Below, piece by piece: positions 21,620 through 31,190 of a stretch of DNA of 64,000 bases. The position numbers and the translations under genes were made by a program. The stretch's first letter is position 1. Every line of letters begins with the position of its first letter. The stretch spans positions 62,001 through 126,000 of the forward strand of contig CACFBW010000001.1 of NCBI GenBank assembly GCA_902564565.1, given 5' to 3'. A model generated the notes under the pieces. It was not told the origin of the DNA, ran no database searches, and saw only the letters and a list, made by a program, of their open reading frames with translations. The DNA comes from an uncultured Pelagibacteraceae bacterium (GTDB taxonomy: Bacteria; Pseudomonadota; Alphaproteobacteria; Pelagibacterales; Pelagibacteraceae).

Positions 21620-22964
21620 GATACTTATTATTGATGACAATCCTGATATAAGAAATATTCTAAAAGATCTTATTTCAGAAGAAGGTTACAGAACAAGAGT
21701 TGCTGCAAACTATAATCAAGCACTAACCGAAATTGATAAAAAATTACCTGATGTTGCGATTATTGATGTGAAGTTAGACAAAGGAGATAATGACGGTATT
21801 GAACTTTTATCTCATATTAAAAACAAAAATAAAGATATACCAGTAATAATAATTTCAGGGCATGCAAATATAGAGATGGCAGTTAAATCTTTAAAATCTG
21901 GTGCATTCGAATTTATTCAAAAACCTTTTGATCAAGAAAGATTAATTAATTTTGTTAAGAGAGCTGTAGAGAATTTCAATCTTAAAAAACAAAATAAAGA
22001 ATTATCAACAAAACTATTTCATTCATTTGAATTAATTGGTTCAAGTTCAAATATAGAAAAAATTAAAGATCAAATTTCAAAACTCTCAACATCAGAAAGT
22101 AGAATTTTTATCAATGGACCTACAGGGGCAGGAAAAGAATTAATCGCAAGGAAAATTCATAAATTATCAAACCGATCAAATGGACCTTTTGTAATTTTAA
22201 ATGGTGCATTGCTAGATGTCAAAAAATATGAACAAGAATTGTTTGGTGAAGAAAAAAACAACGGATCAATATCTTATGGTGCTTTGGAAAAAGCATCTGA
22301 AGGTATATTGTTAATTGATGAAGTTTCCGAAATTCCTTTGGAAACTCAATCTAAAATTTTAAGAGTTTTAATTGATCAAAAATTTAAAAGAATAAATGGT
22401 GACCATGATATTAAAGTAAATGTTAGAATAATATGTTCATCCAGTAAAGATATTAATAATGAAATTAAATTAGGTAATTTTAGAGAAGATCTATTTCACA
22501 GACTCAATGTGTTTCAAATTAATATAGATCATTTAAAAAATAGAACAGAAGATATTCCATTGTTAATTGAATATTTTTCTAAAAAAATTTCACAAAATTA
22601 TAACTTAAAAAAATTTGATATTGATACAAATAATCATTATTTAATTAACTATGAATGGCCTGGCAATGTAAGAGAGTTGAGAAACTTAATTGAAAGAATA
22701 GCTATTCTTGGACCTGATAATAATGAAAAAGTTTCAAGCATTATTAAAGAGTCTTTAAAAACACCAGCTGGAGAAAACTATAAAATTGAAAATTCATTAT
22801 CTGTTCCGTTAAAAGAAGCTAGGGAGAATTTTGAAAAAGAATACCTTACTACTCAACTTAAGAAATTTGGTGGAAATATATCTAAAACTGCTGAATTTGT
22901 TGGCATGGAAAGATCTGCTTTACATAGAAAATTAAAAGGATTAGGCGTAAAAGATTTAAATTAA
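21609..22964 (+). CDS. ntrX: NtrX-like response regulator
   Basis: Receiver domain (ILIIDDNPDIRNILKDLI), AAA+ domain (GPTGAGKE, WPGNVRELRNLIER), Fis-type HTH; no GAFTGA loop. Confidence 0.9.
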   Translation: MANEILIIDDNPDIRNILKDLISEEGYRTRVAANYNQALTEIDKKLPDVAIIDVKLDKGDNDGIELLSHIKNKNKDIPVIIISGHANIEMAVKSLKSGAFEFIQKPFDQERLINFVKRAVENFNLKKQNKELSTKLFHSFELIGSSSNIEKIKDQISKLSTSESRIFINGPTGAGKELIARKIHKLSNRSNGPFVILNGALLDVKKYEQELFGEEKNNGSISYGALEKASEGILLIDEVSEIPLETQSKILRVLIDQKFKRINGDHDIKVNVRIICSSSKDINNEIKLGNFREDLFHRLNVFQINIDHLKNRTEDIPLLIEYFSKKISQNYNLKKFDIDTNNHYLINYEWPGNVRELRNLIERIAILGPDNNEKVSSIIKESLKTPAGENYKIENSLSVPLKEARENFEKEYLTTQLKKFGGNISKTAEFVGMERSALHRKLKGLGVKDLN

Positions 22965-24338
22965 ATGAATATTATTATTTGTGGCGCTGGTAGGGTCGGT
23001 TTTACAATAGCTAAACTATTAAGTGAGCAAAATCACTCGATAACTGTTATAGATCAATCAAGCGAAGATATTCAAAAAATCAATGATTCACTTGATGTTA
23101 AAGGCATAGTAGGAAAAGCAACTTATCCTTCTATTTTAGAAAAAGCAGATGCTTCAAATGCAGACATGATTATTGCTGTTACTAAAAATGATGAAATTAA
23201 CATGTTGATTTGTCAGATTGCGTACACAGTTTTTAATATATCTAAAAAAATTGCTAGAATAAGATCTCAAGATTATTTAAATCCTAAATTTTCAAAAGTT
23301 TATAACAAAGACAATCTACCAATAGATGTAATTATCTCACCAGAGCTAGAAATTGCTAAGTCCATACAAAGAAAACTCGAGGCGCCTGGTGCATTAGACA
23401 ATATACCTTTTGCTGACAACAAAATTAGGCTTCTTGAAATAAATATTAATAAAAATTGTCCATTAATCAAAATAAAACTTAATGAACTAACCAAAAAATT
23501 TCCAAAACTAGAAGCACACATTCTTGGTGTTATTAGAAAGGAAAAATTTGTTATTTTAAAGAAAAACGACGTAATAGAAGAAAATGATAAAGCTTATGTA
23601 ATTATAAATTCAACACAGATGCAACAAACATTATCTGCATTTGGTCATAACGAAAAAATTTCAAATAAAATATTAATCATTGGTGGTGGAAATATAGGAT
23701 TTAATTTAGCCAAAAATATTGAAAAATCTTTTGAAGATGCAAGAATTAAAATAATAGAAAAAGATAAAAGTAGAGCTGAATTTATTGCTAAAGAATTAAA
23801 TAACTCAATTATTATAAATGGCAATGGTTTAGATGAAGATGTTTTAACAGAAGCAAATTTGAATGAAGTGGAGACAGTGCTTGCTTTAACGAATGATGAT
23901 GAAGATAATTTAATGGTAAGTGTTCTAGTAGAAAAATTTTCTAAAGACAAAAGAACCATGGCTTTAATTAATAAACCTAATTATTCATTGTTACAATCAT
24001 CTTTAAAAATTGATGATTTAATAGACCCAAGAATGAATACTGTGTCGAGCATATTAAAACATGTTCACAAAGGTTCTATTGAAAATGCGTATAGTATTTT
24101 GAATGGAGAATATGAAGTGATCGAAGCAGAAATAATCGAAACATCAGAACTAATAAACAAAGAACTTAAAAACTCAAACTTACCAGAAGAAATAAGAATC
24201 GGTGCGATTTTAAGAGGTGAGGAAATTATAATTCCAAGATCTAATTTTGTCTTTGAAAAAAATGATACAGTAGTATTTCTTGCAAAGATAAACCAATTGC
24301 CACTTGTTGAAAATATGTTTCGAATAAGTTCAATTTAA
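22965..24338 (+). CDS. trkA: Trk potassium uptake protein TrkA (two RCK domains)
   Basis: GAGRVGFTIAKLLSEQNHSITVID and second IIGGGNIGFNLAKNIE Rossmann motifs. Confidence 0.95.
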   Translation: MNIIICGAGRVGFTIAKLLSEQNHSITVIDQSSEDIQKINDSLDVKGIVGKATYPSILEKADASNADMIIAVTKNDEINMLICQIAYTVFNISKKIARIRSQDYLNPKFSKVYNKDNLPIDVIISPELEIAKSIQRKLEAPGALDNIPFADNKIRLLEININKNCPLIKIKLNELTKKFPKLEAHILGVIRKEKFVILKKNDVIEENDKAYVIINSTQMQQTLSAFGHNEKISNKILIIGGGNIGFNLAKNIEKSFEDARIKIIEKDKSRAEFIAKELNNSIIINGNGLDEDVLTEANLNEVETVLALTNDDEDNLMVSVLVEKFSKDKRTMALINKPNYSLLQSSLKIDDLIDPRMNTVSSILKHVHKGSIENAYSILNGEYEVIEAEIIETSELINKELKNSNLPEEIRIGAILRGEEIIIPRSNFVFEKNDTVVFLAKINQLPLVENMFRISSI

Positions 24339-24341
24339 CTA

Positions 24342-25751
24342 TTGATGAGTTACTTCAGTTTAATTTATTTGGGTATATTTTCTTTAATAATTTCTATTTT
24401 ATCTTTTTTTAATATTATTTATTCATATTATTTTAACTTATATTTAAGTATTGATAGTTATGTTTATTCATTAATTTTATCTTTAATTACTGGTTCAATA
24501 TTTTTATTTAAAAAAAAAGATAATTATAAAGTTAACATATATCATAAAATTATTACTGTAATTGCAGGATATTTTTTCTTACCATTGATTTTATCTATAC
24601 CTTTTTACTTTAGTATTTATAATCTTTCATTTTTAGACTCATATTTTGAGACCATTTCGGGATTTACTTCAACAGGTTTTACAATTTTTGAAAACATTAA
24701 ACATTTAGATCAAAGTTTAATTTTATGGAGATCATCAACTCAATGGATTGGTGGTTTATATTTTTTATTTTCAATTATCTTACTTATTGATATTTTTGAT
24801 AATAACTTAAAAAAATCTCTTACTAATTTTATAGCATTTGACATCTCTGAAACTTTAAAGCAATCATTTAAAATTTTAATTCTTTATACCATATTAACTT
24901 TTTTTATATTCTTAATTTTAAAAATATTTGATTTTAGAACTTTTGATTCATTTAATTTATCAATGACAATAATATCTTCGGGTGGTTTTTTACCTTTTAA
25001 TAGTATTTCATTAGTCTTAAATTCAAATATTAAAGAAGTGGTTTTTTCTTTATTAATGCTAGTATCTTTTTTTAGTATTTTCTTAAGTTACAATTTATGC
25101 TTTTTAAAAAATAGAAATATAAATTTCTTTCAAGAAGATATATATCTACTAATTTATTTACTTTCATTAATAGTAATTTTTTTTTCTTTTTTAAATTTTG
25201 ATTATGATTTTAGTTTATTATTTTTTAGTTTAGCTAGCAGTATTTCAAATATTGGTTTTGCTTTAGAAAACAGTCCTAAAAACCTATCATTTATCTTTCT
25301 AATTTTAGTTATTATTGGAGGATCATTTTTTTCAACAAGTTCAGGTATTAGATTTTTTAAACTTTATGTTTTATTTAAATTTTCGTTAAACAATTTAATT
25401 TCACACGTGAAACCAATCAATGTCTCTAATAATAAGGAATTATTTTCAGAGATTAGCTTGGATAAATTGATAATTAACAAATATTTTTTGTCAGTTATAA
25501 TTTTTATTATTTCTTTGTTATTTCTTTCATCATTCTTAACTTTTTTTGGTATTTCCTTTGAAAATTCTTTTAAAATTTCTATTTTAACTTTAATGAATAC
25601 TGTGAATTCATCCCTATATGGCATAGAAGACTTTAATTTTCAAAATTTACAGTTCATTATTAAATATATTATGATAATTTTCATGATTATCGGCAGAGTT
25701 GAACTTTTAACAGTATTAATTATTTTGAAAAAATTCCTTTTTAAAAGTTAA
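24342..25751 (+). CDS. trkH: Trk potassium uptake protein TrkH
   Basis: Polytopic; SGFTSTGFTIFENI, RSSTQWIGGL, GGSFFSTSSGIRFF selectivity-filter-like motifs. Confidence 0.9.
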   Translation: MMSYFSLIYLGIFSLIISILSFFNIIYSYYFNLYLSIDSYVYSLILSLITGSIFLFKKKDNYKVNIYHKIITVIAGYFFLPLILSIPFYFSIYNLSFLDSYFETISGFTSTGFTIFENIKHLDQSLILWRSSTQWIGGLYFLFSIILLIDIFDNNLKKSLTNFIAFDISETLKQSFKILILYTILTFFIFLILKIFDFRTFDSFNLSMTIISSGGFLPFNSISLVLNSNIKEVVFSLLMLVSFFSIFLSYNLCFLKNRNINFFQEDIYLLIYLLSLIVIFFSFLNFDYDFSLLFFSLASSISNIGFALENSPKNLSFIFLILVIIGGSFFSTSSGIRFFKLYVLFKFSLNNLISHVKPINVSNNKELFSEISLDKLIINKYFLSVIIFIISLLFLSSFLTFFGISFENSFKISILTLMNTVNSSLYGIEDFNFQNLQFIIKYIMIIFMIIGRVELLTVLIILKKFLFKS

Positions 25752-25783
25752 ATAACTATTATAAATTCAAAATATATTTATAA

Positions 25784-25860
25784 GCGCTCTTAGCTCAGCT
25801 GGATAGAGCATCGGTTTTCTAAACCGAGGGTCGGAGGTTCGAATCCTCCAGAGCGCGCCA
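25784..25860 (+). tRNA. tRNA-Arg (anticodon TCT), CCA encoded
   Basis: Acceptor GCGCTCT/AGAGCGC, anticodon loop TTTCTAA, GGTTCGAATCC T arm, terminal GCCA. Confidence 0.95.
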
Positions 25861-25956
25861 TTAAATCATCAAAAATACTGAAATTTTAATGTTATTTTTG
25901 CTTGCAGCAAAAAATATATCATGCTTAAATTAAGGATATTCAAAAGTTATTTTGAA

Positions 25957-25974
25957 TTATTTGTTAACAAATAA
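25957..25974. repeat. 18-bp perfect palindrome TTATTTGTTAACAAATAA upstream of aapJ (possible operator)
   Basis: Read directly from sequence; preceded by hairpin-capable repeats at 25895-25913 and 25938-25957. Confidence 0.6.
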
Positions 25975-25994
25975 ATAAATATAAAAGGGGATAT

Positions 25995-27032
25995 ATGTTT
26001 AAATACTTAAAACAATTGACTTCTTTCATAGCAATGGTTGCGGTGCTTTTTGCATTTACAACAGAAGCTATGGCAAAGAAATCAAAAACTCTTAAAAACA
26101 CTCAAAAGAAAGGTTTTGTAAGATGTGGAGTGTCTCAAGGTCTACCAGGATTTTCTAATGCTGATGCATCAGGAAATTGGACAGGTGTTGACGTTGACGT
26201 ATGTAGAGCAGTTGCCGCTGCGGTATTAGGTGATGCGAACAAAGTTAAGTTCACTCCACTTAGTGCTAAAGAAAGATTTACAGCTCTAACTTCTGGTGAG
26301 ATTGATATCTTATCAAGAAACACTACATGGACTCTTTCAAGAGATGCTGATATTGGACTTACTTTCGTTGGAGTAAACTTCTACGATGGTCAAGGTTTCA
26401 TGGTTAGAAAAAGTTCTGGAATAACTTCTACGAGCCAATTCAAAAATGGAATCTCTGCTTGTACAAATATCGGAACAACTACAGAGTTAAACATGAGAGA
26501 CTTCTTTAATTCTAAAGGAATTTCTTATGAACCAGTAGCATTCGAAAAAGCTGACGAAGTTGTAGCTGCTTATGATTCTGGTAGATGTGATACTTACACT
26601 ACTGACAAATCTGGTTTAGCTGCACAAAGAACTAAAATGCAAAACCCAGATGAACATATAGTGTTACCAGAAACGATTTCAAAAGAACCTTTAGGTCCTG
26701 TTGTTCGTCAAGGTGATTCTGTATGGGAAGATATCGTAAGATGGTCTTTGAACGTAATGATCGAAGCTGAAGAATACGGTATTACTTCTGGAAATGCAGA
26801 TTCTATGAAAACTTCTGAAAACCCAGCAATTAAAAGACTTGTTGGTGCAGAAGGTGAATTAGGTGCTGCTTTTGGTTTAGATAATGACTGGAGTTTAAGA
26901 ATTATCAAGCAAGTTGGTAACTATGGTGAAAGTTATAAAAGAAATATAGCTGATACTGGTATTTTACCTGATAGAGGTCCAAACCAATTATGGACTAAAG
27001 GTGGAATACTTTATGTACCACCTGCAAGATAA
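25995..27032 (+). CDS. aapJ: general L-amino acid ABC transporter, substrate-binding protein (AapJ/YhdW)
   Basis: Signal peptide, KGFVRCGVSQGLPGFSNADASGNWTGVDVDVCRAVAAAVLG; AGGGG-type RBS; followed by aapQMP. Confidence 0.95.
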   Translation: MFKYLKQLTSFIAMVAVLFAFTTEAMAKKSKTLKNTQKKGFVRCGVSQGLPGFSNADASGNWTGVDVDVCRAVAAAVLGDANKVKFTPLSAKERFTALTSGEIDILSRNTTWTLSRDADIGLTFVGVNFYDGQGFMVRKSSGITSTSQFKNGISACTNIGTTTELNMRDFFNSKGISYEPVAFEKADEVVAAYDSGRCDTYTTDKSGLAAQRTKMQNPDEHIVLPETISKEPLGPVVRQGDSVWEDIVRWSLNVMIEAEEYGITSGNADSMKTSENPAIKRLVGAEGELGAAFGLDNDWSLRIIKQVGNYGESYKRNIADTGILPDRGPNQLWTKGGILYVPPAR

Positions 27033-27054
27033 TATTATCTTATAATAAAGTTTA

Positions 27055-27086
27055 AAAAGGGCTAGATTTTTCTAGCCCTTTTTTTT
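27055..27086 (+). terminator. Rho-independent terminator/attenuator inside the aap operon
   Basis: Perfect stem GGGCTAGA-TTTT-TCTAGCCC followed by a run of 8 T. Confidence 0.85.
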
Positions 27087-27100
27087 AGTATCTCATTTTT

Positions 27101-28252
27101 ATGAATGCCAAAGTTAGAAAAATAGTCCCGCAATTAATAACGTTAGGAGTAGTAATACTTATCTTTGGTTTTTTTACATATAACGCGCAAATCAATATGG
27201 ATAATAGAGGTATTGAATTTGGTTATGGATTTTTAAACCAAGAATCTTCTTTTGATGTGCAATTTTCCTTAATTGAATATGATGGATCACATTCATACGC
27301 TAGAGCATATCTTGTTGGATTATTAAACACACTTTTAGTTGCATTTTTAGGTATTATTATTTCCACCATTATAGGTGTTGTGGTTGGTATAGCTCGTTTA
27401 TCACCTAATTATTTAATTGAAAGGGCAGCAGCTTTTTATGTAGAATTTTTTAGAAATATACCTTTGCTGCTACAAATATTTTTTTGGTATTTTGCTGCTC
27501 TTAGAGCGCTTCCTTTGCCACAGGATTCAGAAGCAATGTTTGGGGTTTTTTATTTAACAATTAAAGGTTTTTTCATGCCTCGTTTTATTTGGGATAATCT
27601 AGATGTGTTATTTTATTCAATTATTGCTGTAATAATTTCTATTATTGTAATAAGAAATTACGCAAAAAAATTACAAGAAAACCAAGGCAAGCAATTGCCA
27701 GTTTTTTCCATTTCAATTGCTCTATTGATTGTTTTACCTTTATTAACTTTTTTATTCGGAGGCGTTTCTTTATCTTTCGAACTGCCTGTCTTAAAACAAC
27801 TATCTACAACCTCTTATGTTTATAAAGGTGGTTTAGGTATACCACCAGAACTTATAGCTTTAACTTTGGCTTTAGCTTTATATACAGCAACTTTCATAGC
27901 AGAATGTGTAAGAGCTGGAATTCAAGGTATCAGCAAAGGACAAAAAGAGGCTGCCGCATCTATAGGCTTAACACCAAACCAAGTTTTAAAATTAGTAATA
28001 ATGCCTCAAGCATTAAGAATTATAATTCCACCTACTACAAATCAATATCTAAATTTAACTAAAAATTCATCACTTGCTGCTGCAATAGCTTATCCCGATT
28101 TAGTTTTAGTTTTTGCTGGAACCGCATTAATGCAAACTGGAAGAGCTATAGAAATTGTATCAATAACTATGTTTACATACTTATCAATCAGCTTGTCAAT
28201 TTCTTTACTTATGAATTGGTATAATAAAAAAATAGCAATTAAAGAAAAATAA
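27101..28252 (+). CDS. aapQ: general L-amino acid ABC transporter permease AapQ
   Basis: ABC permease EAA loop EAAASIGLTPNQVLKLVIMPQALRIIIPP; operon context. Confidence 0.93.
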   Translation: MNAKVRKIVPQLITLGVVILIFGFFTYNAQINMDNRGIEFGYGFLNQESSFDVQFSLIEYDGSHSYARAYLVGLLNTLLVAFLGIIISTIIGVVVGIARLSPNYLIERAAAFYVEFFRNIPLLLQIFFWYFAALRALPLPQDSEAMFGVFYLTIKGFFMPRFIWDNLDVLFYSIIAVIISIIVIRNYAKKLQENQGKQLPVFSISIALLIVLPLLTFLFGGVSLSFELPVLKQLSTTSYVYKGGLGIPPELIALTLALALYTATFIAECVRAGIQGISKGQKEAAASIGLTPNQVLKLVIMPQALRIIIPPTTNQYLNLTKNSSLAAAIAYPDLVLVFAGTALMQTGRAIEIVSITMFTYLSISLSISLLMNWYNKKIAIKEK

Positions 28253-29523
28253 TGAATAAACTAAATTTTTTAAAACCAGATAAAAATAATTTAAACACTT
28301 ACTTATATAGTGGTTCATTTTTGTTTTTTGTAGGTACATTAGACGTTTTTTTAGGATCCTTTTTTAAAGTGAATATTACATCTTTTTTGCCTGATTTTGT
28401 TAGTTTTATTCTACCGCTAATTTTAGGAATTATAGGATTGCATCTGATTAGAATAGAATTTTCAGGTATACAAAAATTAGATTTATTAAACAAAAAAATT
28501 AATACTAATAATTTTAATGCATGCTTAACTCTTTTGATTATCTTTACTATAATAAAATCTTTACCACCACTAATGAGCTGGTTCATTATTGATGCAAATA
28601 TAGCAGGAGACACAAAAGAAGCTTGTACAGGTAGTGGAGCGTGTTGGACTTATATAAAGATATGGTTGAGAAGGTTTATATATGGAATGTATCCAAACGA
28701 ACTGCAATGGAGAATAAATATCTCGTTTATATTGTTAATAGCCTTAGCATTTGTAGGTTATTTCGCCACTGAAAGATTAAAGAAATTTTTAACTTTATAT
28801 TATGTGCTTATTTATCCAGTTATAGCTTTTATATTAATATATTACTTGATATCTGGAGGAGCTTTTGGACTAGAGTGGGTTGAGACTGGAGCATGGGGAG
28901 GTCTATCTTTGACTTTTATAGTTTCGTTCTTTTGTTTAATTTTTTGTTTTCCTTTGGGCATGTTTTTAGCTCTAGGTAGAAGATCTCAATTGCCAACTCT
29001 TAGATATATTTCTATCGGGTTTATCGAGTTTTGGAGAGGTGTTCCATTAATAACTGTATTATTCATGTCATCAGTAATGTTTCCAATGTTTTTACCTGAA
29101 GATTTTTTTATGGATAAACTTGTTAGAGTAATTATTGCAATATCATTATTTGAAGCTGCTTATGTTGCTGAAGTTATAAGGGGAGGTCTACAAGCTTTAC
29201 CAAGGGGTCAATATGATGCTGCAAAATCACTAGGTATGGGATATTGGAAAATGCATATTTTTGTAATTTTGCCCCAAGCTTTAAAATTAGTAATTCCAGG
29301 TATAGCAAATACTTTTTTAGCACTAGTTAAAGATACACCATTGATTTTTGTAGTTGGTCTCTTAGAAATTGTTGGAATGTTAAATTTGGCAAAAACAAAT
29401 CCCAAATGGCTTGGTTTTGCAATGGAAGGCTATGTTTTTGCTGCTATAATTTTCTGGATTATTTGTTATGCTATGAGTAGATATAGTCAAAATTTAGAAT
29501 TAAAATATAAAACAGAGAGATAA
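28252..29523 (+). CDS. aapM: general L-amino acid ABC transporter permease AapM
   Basis: AKSLGMGYWKMHIFVILPQALKLVIPG EAA loop; operon context. Confidence 0.93.
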   Translation: MNKLNFLKPDKNNLNTYLYSGSFLFFVGTLDVFLGSFFKVNITSFLPDFVSFILPLILGIIGLHLIRIEFSGIQKLDLLNKKINTNNFNACLTLLIIFTIIKSLPPLMSWFIIDANIAGDTKEACTGSGACWTYIKIWLRRFIYGMYPNELQWRINISFILLIALAFVGYFATERLKKFLTLYYVLIYPVIAFILIYYLISGGAFGLEWVETGAWGGLSLTFIVSFFCLIFCFPLGMFLALGRRSQLPTLRYISIGFIEFWRGVPLITVLFMSSVMFPMFLPEDFFMDKLVRVIIAISLFEAAYVAEVIRGGLQALPRGQYDAAKSLGMGYWKMHIFVILPQALKLVIPGIANTFLALVKDTPLIFVVGLLEIVGMLNLAKTNPKWLGFAMEGYVFAAIIFWIICYAMSRYSQNLELKYKTER

Positions 29524-29528
29524 TATAA

Positions 29529-30263
29529 ATGTCAGATTCTATAATCCAAATTAATGATGTGAATAAATGGTTTGGAGATTTTCAAGTTTTAAAAAACATA
29601 AATTTAGAAGTTAAACAAAAACAAAAAATAGTTGTTTGTGGACCATCAGGTTCAGGAAAATCAACTTTAATAAGATGTATTAATAGACTTGAAGAGCACC
29701 AAGAAGGAAAAATTGTAGTAGATGGTAATGAACTTACTGAGGATACTAAAAATATTGAAAAAATTAGAGCTGAAGTTGGCATGGTGTTTCAACAATTTAA
29801 TTTATTTCCACATCTTTCTATTCTTGATAATTGCACTTTAGCGCCAATTTGGGTTAAAAAAATGCCTAAAAAAAAAGCTGAAGATCTTGCAATGAAACAA
29901 CTTGAGCAAGTGCAGATATCAGATCAAGCTCAAAAATTTCCAGGACAACTGTCAGGAGGGCAACAACAAAGATGTGCTATTGCAAGAGCTCTTTGTATGC
30001 AACCAAAAATAATGCTTTTTGATGAACCAACGTCTGCACTCGATCCAGAAATGATTAAAGAAGTGTTAGATGCAATGGTTAATTTAGCAAAACAAGGTAT
30101 GACCATGATTGTTGTTACTCATGAAATGGGATTTGCTAAAGAAGTTGCTGATGAAGTTATTTTTATGGATGAGGGAATGATAGTAGAGAAAGCAAATACA
30201 AAAGATTTTTTTGCTAACCCTAAAAATGATAGAACAAAATTATTTTTAAGTCAGATTTTATAA
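29529..30263 (+). CDS. aapP: general L-amino acid ABC transporter ATP-binding protein AapP
   Basis: GPSGSGKST Walker A, LSGGQQQR signature, [10 protein letters not shown]. Confidence 0.95.
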   Translation: MSDSIIQINDVNKWFGDFQVLKNINLEVKQKQKIVVCGPSGSGKSTLIRCINRLEEHQEGKIVVDGNELTEDTKNIEKIRAEVGMVFQQFNLFPHLSILDNCTLAPIWVKKMPKKKAEDLAMKQLEQVQISDQAQKFPGQLSGGQQQRCAIARALCMQPKIMLFDEPTSALDPEMIKEVLDAMVNLAKQGMTMIVVTHEMGFAKEVADEVIFMDEGMIVEKANTKDFFANPKNDRTKLFLSQIL

Positions 30264-30266
30264 TTT

Positions 30267-30293
30267 AAAATCGATAAAAAGGTCGATTTTTTA
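30267..30293 (+). terminator. Rho-independent terminator after aapP
   Basis: Stem AAAATCGA/TCGATTTT with 8-nt loop, T-rich end. Confidence 0.65.
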
Positions 30294-30432
30294 TAAGCAA
30301 AATAGGCCTTAAAAGCGTTTGTCAAGACATAAAATAAGCAAAAAAAATTTTTTTTTTGATCATTTTATACTTGCACTCTACTCTAAAAGTAGATTGAATA
30401 TCAAAAATATATATTACTTAAGAGGGGTCTTA

Positions 30433-30804
30433 ATGGAAGATAATTTTAATAAACACTTGGGAAACAAGTTAAAACTAAGAAGACTAGCATTAGGTTTAAC
30501 GCAAACTAAAGTAGCTAAAGCGATCAACGTAACATTTCAACAAATTCAAAAATACGAAAAGGGCACGAACGGAGTAAGTTCTATTAGACTTCTTCAGTTA
30601 TCGAATTATTTAAAAGTACCTATAAATTATTTTTTTGAAGATTTTTCAGAATATGCAATTAATCTTGAAAAATCTAGAGAAGGACATATGAATGTTAATT
30701 ACAATTTTTTGGTGAAACTATATTCTGAATTAAACAATGATCAAAAAATTAAATTTAGTAAAAATATTCAAAATATTCAGGTACCAATAAATAAAGTTGG
30801 ATAA
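30433..30804 (+). CDS. XRE/Cro-CI-type HTH transcriptional regulator
   Basis: KLRRLALGLTQTKVAKAINVTFQQIQKYEKGTNGVSSIRLLQLSNYLKV HTH; start set at the ATG after AGAGGGG rather than the ORF start at 30319. Confidence 0.85.
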   Translation: MEDNFNKHLGNKLKLRRLALGLTQTKVAKAINVTFQQIQKYEKGTNGVSSIRLLQLSNYLKVPINYFFEDFSEYAINLEKSREGHMNVNYNFLVKLYSELNNDQKIKFSKNIQNIQVPINKVG

Positions 30805-30807
30805 TTT

Positions 30808-30883
30808 TGGCTCCTCGGGCAGGACTCGAACCTGCGACCAATTGATTAACAGTCAACTGCTCTACCAACTGAGCTACCGAGGA
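30808..30883 (-). tRNA. tRNA-Asn (anticodon GTT), CCA encoded
   Basis: Reverse strand TCCTCGGTAGCTCAGTTGGTAGAGCAGTTGACTGTTAATCAATTGGTCGCAGGTTCGAGTCCTGCCCGAGGAGCCA. Confidence 0.95.
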
Positions 30884-30932
30884 ATGTAAAATCAGAATTT
30901 ACTTTTTTTTAAAATTAACACAACAGTTTTTT

Positions 30933-31006
30933 TGGAGGCAACGCCCGGAATCGAACCGGGATACAAGGATTTGCAATCCTCTGCGTAACCATTCCGCCAC
31001 GTTGCC
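30933..31006 (-). tRNA. tRNA-Cys (anticodon GCA), CCA encoded
   Basis: Reverse strand GGCAACGTGGCGGAATGGTTACGCAGAGGATTGCAAATCCTTGTATCCCGGTTCGATTCCGGGCGTTGCCTCCA. Confidence 0.95.
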
Positions 31007-31190
31007 ATCTAATAAAAAAGCTAGCTTAAGATATTAGTTATTATTAGACTTTATACACTTACACATTATTTCTACAAGTATGAAAGTCTCTATTGAAGTG
31101 ATGAAGTATCAAAGCAGTGATTAGTTGCTATGTTATCAGTTTAAAAGCAAATTTTTTATACTTAATGATATAGGTTATTTAAAATTTCAC

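Noticed and set aside
30319-30432. N-terminal extension of the XRE regulator ORF
   Set aside because: Sequence before 30433 looks like promoter/leader; a purine-rich AGAGGGG precedes the internal ATG
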